Source: a virus
IMG/VR virus record: IMGVR_UViG_3300042516_003060
Span: 1-43,309 of that record
Direction: 5' to 3' (one strand)
DNA: 43,309 nucleotides
The notes below the pieces were generated by a model. The model worked only from the letters and a program-made list of their open reading frames with translations, did no database searches and was not told where the DNA came from. The translations under genes were made by a program, and so were the position numbers. Below, in pieces: positions 36,987 through 43,309 of the stretch (its first letter is position 1; each line of letters begins with the position of its first letter).

Positions 36987-37858
36987 GCACCACCGAGCAG
37001 CTGCAGGGCATGGTTGCCCCGGGGCAACAGGATGTCTTCGACGAGTTCCTGCAGGAGGTTGACCAGCAGCAAACCGAGATCGCCGCGGCCGAGCAGGGCC
37101 AGGTCGATGACGGCGAGCAGCTGCTGGCCGGCAAGTTCAAGTCGGTCGAGGAGCTGGAGAAGGCCTACCAAGAAGCACAGCGTCTGATCAGCCAGCGGGG
37201 GCAGCAGCCGGAGCCGCAGCAGAGCGAGCCCGAGCTCACCCCCGAGCAGTACACGCCCGAGATGGGCAAGCAGCTCTATGGCGACACGGTGGCCACCGCC
37301 ATCGAAGCAGCCGAGATCAACCCGCTGGAGATGGCCCAGAAGGTCCAGGCCGGCGAGGACGTGAGCAGCTACGTCGATGCCCTGGTGAACAAGGGCGGGC
37401 TGCCGCGTGAGCTGGTGCAGACCTACCTCCAGGGCGTGGCACCGGCGAAGGCGCCGGCCCCGCAGGAGGCCGCAGGATTCAGCGAGGCCGACATCGCAGA
37501 GCTGAAGGCAGCGGTGGGCGGCGATCAGCAGTTCCAGGAGCTGAGCCAATGGGCCGTGGCCAACCTCGACCCCCAGGACCTGGCCGACTACAACGCGGCG
37601 GTGGACAGCGGCAACAAGGCGGCGGCCCGCTTTGCGCTGAAGCAGCTCAAGGCCCGGGCGACGGCCGGCAGCCAGAGCGCTGAGCCGAAGCTGATCAGCG
37701 GTGGCGCCCCGCCCCGCGGCGACGTGTTCACCAGCGACCAGCAGGCGGTGGAGGCCCGTGGCAAGACGGGCCCTGGTGGCCGCCCGTTGTATGACACCGA
37801 TCCGAAATATCGAGAGTGGTTTGACAAGACTCTCGCCAGATCAAATGTGTTTGTGTAA
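36983..37858 (+). CDS. Scaffolding protein (T7 gp9-like)
   Basis: The product has 291 residues; T7 gp9 has 307. Its ATG overlaps the portal stop (ATGA). It is acidic and Gln/Glu-rich with helices (EEFLQEVDQQQTEIAAAEQ; FKSVEELEKAYQEAQRLISQ, the typical scaffold SVEELEKAY motif) and a basic/Gly-rich C-terminus (SGGAPPRGDVFTSDQQAVEA, KYREWFDKTLARSNVFV) that binds capsid. It directs prohead assembly and leaves before DNA packaging. It is followed by a candidate promoter and the capsid gene. Confidence 0.92.
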   Translation: MSTTEQLQGMVAPGQQDVFDEFLQEVDQQQTEIAAAEQGQVDDGEQLLAGKFKSVEELEKAYQEAQRLISQRGQQPEPQQSEPELTPEQYTPEMGKQLYGDTVATAIEAAEINPLEMAQKVQAGEDVSSYVDALVNKGGLPRELVQTYLQGVAPAKAPAPQEAAGFSEADIAELKAAVGGDQQFQELSQWAVANLDPQDLADYNAAVDSGNKAAARFALKQLKARATAGSQSAEPKLISGGAPPRGDVFTSDQQAVEARGKTGPGGRPLYDTDPKYREWFDKTLARSNVFV

Positions 37859-37876
37859 GGTCGGGGCACGAGTTGC

Positions 37877-37892
37877 TCTGCACATGTGCAAC
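37877..37892 (+). promoter_or_regulatory. Candidate phage promoter dyad upstream of capsid
   Basis: TCTGCA-CATG-TGCAAC contains the perfect palindrome TGCACATGTGCA. It lies in the 108-nt gap before the capsid gene, where the strongest T7 late promoter (phi10) sits in T7. Confidence 0.65.
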
Positions 37893-37966
37893 TGATTGGG
37901 CCTCCTTAGGGAGACACCCCAGTTCAGCCAAGCAATCAGGCAGCGGCTCACTGCCCAACCAGGCCA

Positions 37967-38974
37967 ATGGCCAATGCTTCTCTTGAACGTCTAGGACAAG
38001 TCAAAGGAACCGGTGCAGTTGACACCCTGTTCCTCAAGCTCGGTATTGCCGAGCTGATCTCTGCCTTCGATCGCACCTGTGTTTTCAAAGGCAAGGTGCG
38101 CGAGCGCAATATCAAAGGCGGCAAATCCGCTGCCTTCCCGGTGTCGGGGCGTGCCGCTGCCCGCTACCACGTTCCCGGGACCCCCATCCTTGGCGAGGGC
38201 AACAGCCCTGGCGACCGCAACGAGGAGATCATCAATCTTGATGGTCTGATGATCGCCGATCAGGTCATTTATGACCTTGACGAGGCGATGAATTACTACG
38301 ACGTGCGGCAGGACATCACCTACCAGCTGGGTCAAGCTCTGGCCCGCGAGTGGGATTCCCGGGTTGCCCGCGTGCTCTACGCAGCCGCCAAGCGGACCAC
38401 GGAGCCACTGGGCAAGGCGATCAACAGCGGGCGCGTTGGCAACAGCCAGACTCTTTCCGCTGGCTATGCCACTGCCACCACGGCCGCCAAGGGTGATGAG
38501 CTGATCGCCAGGATCAGCGCCATCAAGGTGGCAATGAAGAAGAAGGACGTGCCGACCTCAGATCTTCTGTGTGTGGTGCCTCCTGATGAATACGATTTTC
38601 TGCTCGATTCGGCCCGTGCCATCAACACCGACTTCAACGGCGGTGGCGGTGAGAACGGCACCTTCGCCAGCGGCCGTGTGCTGCGGGTGAAGGGGATCCC
38701 CGTGATCGAGTCGAACCACGTCACCCAGGCGGCCTACACCAACACCGCCTATGACAAGAACACCGCCTACCAGCAGGATCTGTCGAAGTGCCGTGGCATT
38801 GTGTTCCACCGCGATGCAATGGGTGTGCTGACCCTGCGCAGCCCCAGCCTGCAGGTCACGCCTCAAGGCGGCGACTTCAACATCATGTATCAGGCCAGCC
38901 TGATGGTCGCCCGCATGGCGATCGGCATGAGTGTGCTGCGGGCTGAGTGTGCAGGGGTGATCGAAACCCCCTAG
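37967..38974 (+). CDS. Major capsid protein (T7 gp10-like)
   Basis: The product has 335 residues; T7 gp10A has 345. ELISAFDRTCVFKGKVRERN, then KGGKSAAFPVSGRAAARYHV, INLDGLMIADQVIYDLDEAM, TSDLLCVVPPDEYDFLLDSA and FHRDAMGVLTLRSPSLQVTP match the gp10 fold order. It forms the icosahedral shell. Only one capsid form is visible, and no frameshift extension was found. A Rho-independent terminator follows 36 nt downstream. Confidence 0.95.
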   Translation: MANASLERLGQVKGTGAVDTLFLKLGIAELISAFDRTCVFKGKVRERNIKGGKSAAFPVSGRAAARYHVPGTPILGEGNSPGDRNEEIINLDGLMIADQVIYDLDEAMNYYDVRQDITYQLGQALAREWDSRVARVLYAAAKRTTEPLGKAINSGRVGNSQTLSAGYATATTAAKGDELIARISAIKVAMKKKDVPTSDLLCVVPPDEYDFLLDSARAINTDFNGGGGENGTFASGRVLRVKGIPVIESNHVTQAAYTNTAYDKNTAYQQDLSKCRGIVFHRDAMGVLTLRSPSLQVTPQGGDFNIMYQASLMVARMAIGMSVLRAECAGVIETP

Positions 38975-39010
38975 CCTGAGCTCGTGGGACTCCACGGGTG
39001 AGAGGTGAGC

Positions 39011-39039
39011 GCCCCCTGTGTCACAGCAGGGGGCTTTTT
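39011..39039 (+). terminator. Rho-independent terminator after capsid gene
   Basis: GCCCCCTG-TGTCACAG-CAGGGGGC forms a perfect 8-bp GC-rich stem with an 8-nt loop, directly followed by TTTTT. It is in the position of T7 T-phi after gene 10. Confidence 0.85.
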
Positions 39040-39062
39040 ATTGCCTCGCCGATAGCATGAGG

Positions 39063-39078
39063 TCTGCACTCCTGCAGA
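39063..39078 (+). promoter_or_regulatory. Candidate phage promoter dyad upstream of tail tube A
   Basis: TCTGCA-CTCC-TGCAGA is a perfect 6-bp inverted repeat, preceded by TAGCATGAG. It lies just after the terminator and 6 nt before the tail tube ATG. Confidence 0.7.
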
Positions 39079-39084
39079 TGAGCG

Positions 39085-39744
39085 ATGGGCCTCGCCAGCC
39101 AGGCGGCCACACCAGGCAGGACCACGCTGCTGGAGGCGGTGAACATCTGCCTGCAGAACATCGGCGAGCAGCCGGTGAACAGCCTGGAGGACCAGCAGGT
39201 GCTGGAAGCGGCGATGGCCGAGAGCACCCTGCTGGAGCTGCACAAGGAGGGGCAGACCAGGGGCTGGAGCTGGAACACTGAGCAGGGGTATGAGTTCCAG
39301 AAGGACCTGACTTCTGGCGAGATCAGGGTGCCGGGCAACGTGGTCTCGTTTGCGCCGGATGCCTACCAGTGGGCCGGGCGGTTTCAGCTGCGGGGTCAGC
39401 GGGTCTACGACCGTGAGCAGCGGACGTTCCAGCTGGAAGCGGCGATCACCAAGCTCGAAGCGGATGTGGTGTGGCTGCTGCCGTGGGACGAGAGCCCAGA
39501 GGTGTTCAACCGCTGGACCACCATCCGCTCGGCGCGGGTGTTCGGCGCGCGGGTGCTGGGTGCGGACACGGTCTTCCGCTACACGGCGATGGACGAGCAG
39601 ATGGCGCTGGTTGAGCTGCAGCGCGTGGAGCTTGAGCAGGCCCAGCCGAACAGCCTGACCGGCGGCCCTGGGCTGCGGCCATTCCCCACCTACTCGCCGG
39701 GGCTGGGACTGCTGGGCCGGAACCGGGGGTATCTGCGTGGCTAA
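39085..39744 (+). CDS. Tail tubular protein A (T7 gp11-like)
   Basis: The product has 219 residues; T7 gp11 has 196. TTLLEAVNICLQNIGEQPVN, ESTLLELHKEGQTRGWSWN and FNRWTTIRSARVFGARVLGA are typical of the tail gatekeeper protein. It joins the portal to the nozzle. ATG 39085 lies 6 nt after the promoter-like dyad, with only a weak GATGAG upstream. The next gene overlaps its end by 8 nt. Confidence 0.92.
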   Translation: MGLASQAATPGRTTLLEAVNICLQNIGEQPVNSLEDQQVLEAAMAESTLLELHKEGQTRGWSWNTEQGYEFQKDLTSGEIRVPGNVVSFAPDAYQWAGRFQLRGQRVYDREQRTFQLEAAITKLEADVVWLLPWDESPEVFNRWTTIRSARVFGARVLGADTVFRYTAMDEQMALVELQRVELEQAQPNSLTGGPGLRPFPTYSPGLGLLGRNRGYLRG

Positions 39745-42238
39745 CCTCGCCAGCTACACCATCCCCAACCTGATTCAGGGGATCAGCCAGCAGCCGGACG
39801 CGCAGCGGGAACCGACCCAGGGCGAGATCCAGGTGAACGGGATGAGCTCGCTGGCGGAGGGGCTGCGCAAGCGCGAGCCCAGCCAGGCGGTGGCGAAGGT
39901 CAGCAGCAGCGGGTTTGGGGATGTCTACTTCCACCAGATCCTGCGGGATTCGACAGAGCAATACCTGGTGGTGATCGGCAAGACGGCGATCAAGGTGTTC
40001 GACCTGGAGGGCAACGAGAAGACGGTTTCAGCGCCCTACGGCTACAGCTACCTGTCGTCGGTGGTGAGCGCCAAGAGCGACATCCGGGCCGCCACGATTG
40101 CGGACTACACCTTCGTGTCCAACACCAGGGCGGTGCCGGCCATGGACACGGCGGTGGCGCCGGCGGTGGCCCGGCCCGCTGCCCACGAGGCGCTGGTGTG
40201 GGTGAAGGCGGCCAACTACGGGCAGACCTACCGGGTGACGGTGAACGGGACCGAGGCAACGGTCACGACGCCAGTGGCACCCGTGGTGGTGAATGGCACC
40301 ACGACAACCGAGAACCGGATCAGCGCAGCCGAGATCTGCGACCTGATCGAGGCCGGGCTGTCGAGCATCCCCGGCCTGGGGCATGTGCGCAAGGGCAGCG
40401 TGCTGCATCTGACCTCGGCAAACCCGATCACGATTGCGGCGTCTGACGCGCGGGCCAACGCCGACATCACGGCGATCACCAACAGCGTGCAGGCCTTCAC
40501 CGAGCTGCCAACGATCGCCCCGAAGGGCTACCAGGTGGAGATCGTTGGCGACCCGGGCAACAAGTTCGACGGCTACTACGTGGAGTTCGCGCCGCGCAGC
40601 GGGGCCGGCACGTTTGGGGAGGGGTCCTGGGTCGAGACGGTGAGCCCGGGCGTGGAGTACAAGCTCAACGCCGGCACCATGCCGCATGTGCTGGTCCGGC
40701 TGCCAAACGGGAACTTCTACTTCGGCCCGGCGAACGGCAGCACCCAGGGCGGGGTGGTGATGCCGTCATGGGGTGAGCGGACAGCTGGCGACTACGACAC
40801 CTCGCCGGACCCTGGGTTTCTTGGCCACCCGATTCAGGACGTGTTCATCTACAAGAACCGGCTTGGATTCCTGGCAGATGAAAACATTGTTCTCTCAAGA
40901 AGCAGAGAGTTCTTTGAGTTCTTCCCCGAGACGGTAACGACGGTTCTCGATAGCGACCCGATCGACCTGACGGCAAGCAACAACCGGGTGTCGATCCTTC
41001 GCCACGCGATTCCCTATCAGGACGAGCTGATTATTTTTAGCGATCAGATTCAGTTTAGGTTCAACGCTGCCGAGACGATTCTGACGCCATCCACGGCGCA
41101 GATCACTGTGCTGACGCAGTATGAGATCGACCCAGACTGCAGGCCGATCCCGGTTCAGGGAACGATCATCTTCTGCCAGGCCAATGGCCAGTGGTCGCAG
41201 TTCCGTGAGTTCAGCGTTCGCGGCGCCGGCACGGCACTGGTGGCTGATGCCTCTGATCTGACGGGCTACGTGAGCAGCTTCGTGCCGGCCGGCGTGTTCA
41301 GGCTCACGGCCAACGACACAGGGAATGCGTGGTTCGCCATTTCTGATCGAGATGGCTATGAAGATCGCATCTATGTTTACAAGTATTTCTACCGGAATAC
41401 GGGCGGCGGCGCTGAGCGAGTGCAGAGCAGCTGGAGCTACTGGCAGTTCAGTGGTGCCGATCGGATCCTGCAGATCATGTGCGTGCAGGAGGTGATGTAT
41501 CTCCTGGTGGAATACGGCGCTGACGTGTGGCTGGAGAAGATGCCGGTCGCCGATCGGCTGAGCGACACGCTGCCAAGCCCCTACCCGCTGCTGCTCGACC
41601 GGCGGGTGAGCACCACGACCGAGACACCGGCGGCCATTCGGGTTGCACCAGGCATCTACGACCCGGTGGCGAAGACCACCACCTGGGCCCTGCCGTACAC
41701 GATCAAGGCCCCCACGCAGGCATGGTCGGGCTACAGCGCCACCAGCAACGGCGGGGTGCTGGTGGGCTCAGCCACGAGCGGCAACCAGATCGTGGCGCGG
41801 GGGGACTGGTCGGCGGCGCCGATGTTCTTCGGCGAGAGCTACGAGTTCGTCTACCGCTTCACCCGCTTCAAGCTCTACCGGGAGGTGGGCGGCGGCAAGG
41901 CGGCGGCCAATGTCGAGCGCACGCAGGTGCGGCACGCCAAGCTCCGCTATCACGAGACCCGCTACTTCGAGGCCTGGGTCACGGCCGAGCGGAGGCCTCG
42001 GGCCGTCTACAAGTTCGATGGCACGGTGCTGCGCAGCCGGGATTCGGTGGTGGGCAGCCAGCTGCAGGCCAACAGCGAGGACCAGGAGCGGTATTTCGAG
42101 GGGGTGTTTCGGATCCCGATCGCCAGCAAGGGCGAGAACTGCATCGTCGAGATCCGCAACGCCACTCCCCATCCGTGCAAGTTCAGCACCTGCGAATGGG
42201 TGGGGCTGATCACCGGTCAAGCAAGGAGCCTTCAATGA
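39737..42238 (+). CDS. Tail tubular protein B / nozzle (T7 gp12-like)
   Basis: The product has 833 residues; T7 gp12 has 794. It starts at GTG inside the end of the previous gene. YTIPNLIQGISQQPDAQREP is the classic gp12 N-terminus; later PGFLGHPIQDVFIYKNRLGF, SDPIDLTASNNRVSILRHAI, IIFSDQIQFRF and FCQANGQWSQFREFS repeat the known beta-propeller motifs. It forms the tail nozzle to which fibres attach. Part of the gene (about 40860-41100) is a little more AT-rich but the protein is continuous. Its stop overlaps the next ATG. Confidence 0.95.
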   Translation: MANLASYTIPNLIQGISQQPDAQREPTQGEIQVNGMSSLAEGLRKREPSQAVAKVSSSGFGDVYFHQILRDSTEQYLVVIGKTAIKVFDLEGNEKTVSAPYGYSYLSSVVSAKSDIRAATIADYTFVSNTRAVPAMDTAVAPAVARPAAHEALVWVKAANYGQTYRVTVNGTEATVTTPVAPVVVNGTTTTENRISAAEICDLIEAGLSSIPGLGHVRKGSVLHLTSANPITIAASDARANADITAITNSVQAFTELPTIAPKGYQVEIVGDPGNKFDGYYVEFAPRSGAGTFGEGSWVETVSPGVEYKLNAGTMPHVLVRLPNGNFYFGPANGSTQGGVVMPSWGERTAGDYDTSPDPGFLGHPIQDVFIYKNRLGFLADENIVLSRSREFFEFFPETVTTVLDSDPIDLTASNNRVSILRHAIPYQDELIIFSDQIQFRFNAAETILTPSTAQITVLTQYEIDPDCRPIPVQGTIIFCQANGQWSQFREFSVRGAGTALVADASDLTGYVSSFVPAGVFRLTANDTGNAWFAISDRDGYEDRIYVYKYFYRNTGGGAERVQSSWSYWQFSGADRILQIMCVQEVMYLLVEYGADVWLEKMPVADRLSDTLPSPYPLLLDRRVSTTTETPAAIRVAPGIYDPVAKTTTWALPYTIKAPTQAWSGYSATSNGGVLVGSATSGNQIVARGDWSAAPMFFGESYEFVYRFTRFKLYREVGGGKAAANVERTQVRHAKLRYHETRYFEAWVTAERRPRAVYKFDGTVLRSRDSVVGSQLQANSEDQERYFEGVFRIPIASKGENCIVEIRNATPHPCKFSTCEWVGLITGQARSLQ

Positions 42239-42684
42239 ACTGGGCGGACCCAACAGCTGCACGGGTGGAGCACATCGCCTTGAACCTGCGCAAGCAAGAT
42301 GCTCGGGAGGTGTGGTTCAGTCACCGCAAGACACCTGAGCAGGCGGTGATTGAGAGCTGGAAAAATAGCCAGATCTGTCGTTGCATAGATGGAGACCAAG
42401 GGCAGCCAGTGGGGATCTGTGGGGTGCGCGATGGTCGGTCGATCTGGTTGCTGGCCACCGATGAGCTGCTGGCCACCGGCAGCCATCAGCGGCAGTTCAT
42501 TCGCGGCGGCCGGCGGTGGGTGGACGGGCTGATGGCTGAAGGCCACACGCTGCTGGAGAACATGGCGATGGCGTCGAACCGGCAGACGCTGCGGTGGCTT
42601 GGGCACCTGGGCTTCACGATCGACACGCCGGAGCCGTTTGGCCCATCGGCTCAGCTGTTCTGCCACTTCTGGAGGGCGAGCTGA
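42235..42684 (+). CDS. Virion-assembly protein, gp13-like (acetyltransferase fold)
   Basis: The 149-residue product starts at an ATG overlapping the gp12 stop (ATGA); T7 gp13 has 138. WFSHRKTPEQAVIESWKNSQ, GQPVGICGVRDGRSIWLLAT, MAMASNRQTLRWLGHLGFTI form a GNAT-like fold (strand, 'NxxxxR-WL-x-x-LGF' end) of the DUF2833/gp13 family. In T7 the protein is needed for assembly and is not in the finished virion. The last base overlaps the gp14-like start. Confidence 0.85.
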   Translation: MNWADPTAARVEHIALNLRKQDAREVWFSHRKTPEQAVIESWKNSQICRCIDGDQGQPVGICGVRDGRSIWLLATDELLATGSHQRQFIRGGRRWVDGLMAEGHTLLENMAMASNRQTLRWLGHLGFTIDTPEPFGPSAQLFCHFWRAS

Positions 42685-43309
42685 TGGACCCCTTCTCGAT
42701 TGGCCTGGGCATTGCCAACGCGGCGATGGGTGCCGCTGGCGGCATCTCCAACTACCAGGCGCAGAAGCAGGACTACCTGAACCAGAAGGCCTTTCAGAGT
42801 GCCAATTCGCAGTTTGCGCAGTGGCAGGCGGGCTTCAATGCGCGGCTCACTGATGCGAATGCGCAGTTCAAGTATTGGACTGAGACGGTCAACTACAACC
42901 AGCAGCGGGCCTATACCAACTCGCTGCGCAACTTCGAGCTGATCAAGAGCATCCGTCAGGCGGAAGTTGTGGGGCAGACCCGGGCGGCGGCCGGGGCCTC
43001 GTTTGTGCAGGACAGCCAGGCCGTGAGCCAGGCGTATCAGGAGGCCTCGATGCAGGAGGCGGTGGCGATGCAGCAATACCGCTGGCGTGCCCTCCAGGGC
43101 CGGGCCTCGGTGCAGGCCATGAATCAGGAAGGTCGATCGATCGATCGGATCGTCAACGACTACGCCCGCCAGGAAGGTGACTACATGACGCTGATGGCCA
43201 TCAACCAGAAGCTCCGGGCTCGCCAGTACACCCGCGAGCAGGCGGCCCAGGTGGCCCAGTACCTGAGCCGATGGAACAGCCAGCAGTTCTACGAGGAACA
43301 GCCTTACAT
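42684..43309 (+). CDS. Internal virion protein, gp14-like (N-terminal part)
   Basis: The gene starts with ATG (TGATG overlap) and runs off the right end; it continues at the left end of the window. The N-terminus MDPFSIGLGIANAAMGAAGG is a Gly/Ala-rich segment that could insert in membrane, followed by helices (YQAQKQDYLNQKAFQSANSQ, NYNQQRAYTNSLRNFELIKS). After 43081 the sequence is a second allele of bases 128-355: 31 base changes but only five amino-acid changes in 76 codons. In T7 gp14 is an ejected core protein. Confidence 0.85.
   Translation, partial: MDPFSIGLGIANAAMGAAGGISNYQAQKQDYLNQKAFQSANSQFAQWQAGFNARLTDANAQFKYWTETVNYNQQRAYTNSLRNFELIKSIRQAEVVGQTRAAAGASFVQDSQAVSQAYQEASMQEAVAMQQYRWRALQGRASVQAMNQEGRSIDRIVNDYARQEGDYMTLMAINQKLRARQYTREQAAQVAQYLSRWNSQQFYEEQPY
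42955..43081. repeat. Right copy of 127-bp exact terminal overlap
   Basis: Identical to bases 1-127. From 43082 onward the sequence is a diverged allele of 128-355. Confidence 0.95.

Noticed and set aside
1-43309. Cyanophage auxiliary metabolic genes (psbA, hli, talC, nrd)
   Set aside because: No gene in the window shows their motifs; absence was checked by reading all real frames.

Overview
The window is one full turn, plus a short overlap, of a GC-rich T7-like (podovirus) phage genome. Bases 1-127 are identical to 42955-43081, and the reading frame that leaves the right end re-enters at the left end, so the unit length is about 42,954 bp. After the 127 identical bases the two copies diverge (31 differences in 228 bases, nearly all synonymous), which looks like two strain variants meeting in one assembly. 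The single-subunit RNA polymerase, T7-order capsid and tail genes, a tyrosine integrase and a half tRNA-Leu(UAA) resemble cyanobacterial podoviruses of the P-SSP7/Syn5 kind. A high-GC Synechococcus or Cyanobium host is a reasonable guess but is not proven by the sequence.

Layout. Read as a circle, the virion genes run on the + strand from 33.8 kb through the right end to 16.6 kb. In order they are three small gp6.7/7.3-like proteins, portal, scaffold, capsid (followed by a clear terminator), tail tube A and B, a gp13-like protein, the gp14-, gp15- and gp16-like internal or ejection proteins (one with a C-terminal lysozyme-like domain), tail fibre, accessory fibre genes and small membrane (holin-like) proteins. 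From 16.6 to 20.1 kb the orientation is mixed: M15 endolysin (-), small terminase (+), large terminase (-), a small protein (-) and a RepL-like winged-helix protein (-). An 828-bp gene-free control region follows (20124-20951). From 20.95 to 25.8 kb lies an early/lysogeny-like block: a sliding-clamp-like protein, small proteins, two winged-helix regulators and the integrase. Next come a tRNA-Leu half (candidate attP) and the T7-like RNA polymerase, and then SSB, a RusA-like resolvase, zinc-ribbon proteins, many small unknowns and a 5'-3' exonuclease.

How it works together. The phage has its own RNA polymerase, SSB, exonuclease and resolvase, but no DNA polymerase and no primase-helicase is visible anywhere in the circle. 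It instead carries a two-domain beta-clamp-like protein and a possible helicase-loader-like protein. This suggests that it borrows the host replisome. Integrase, attP and three winged-helix proteins suggest that it can integrate.

Regulation. A degenerate dyad, roughly TCTSCAC-NNN-TGSAGA, sits in front of almost every transcription unit (about 16 copies). It is the best candidate for the phage RNA polymerase promoter. An identical palindrome, ACTCCTAGGAGT, lies upstream of two winged-helix genes and looks like an operator. Many early genes have CAACCACC-repeat leaders directly before the start codon in place of a Shine-Dalgarno sequence.
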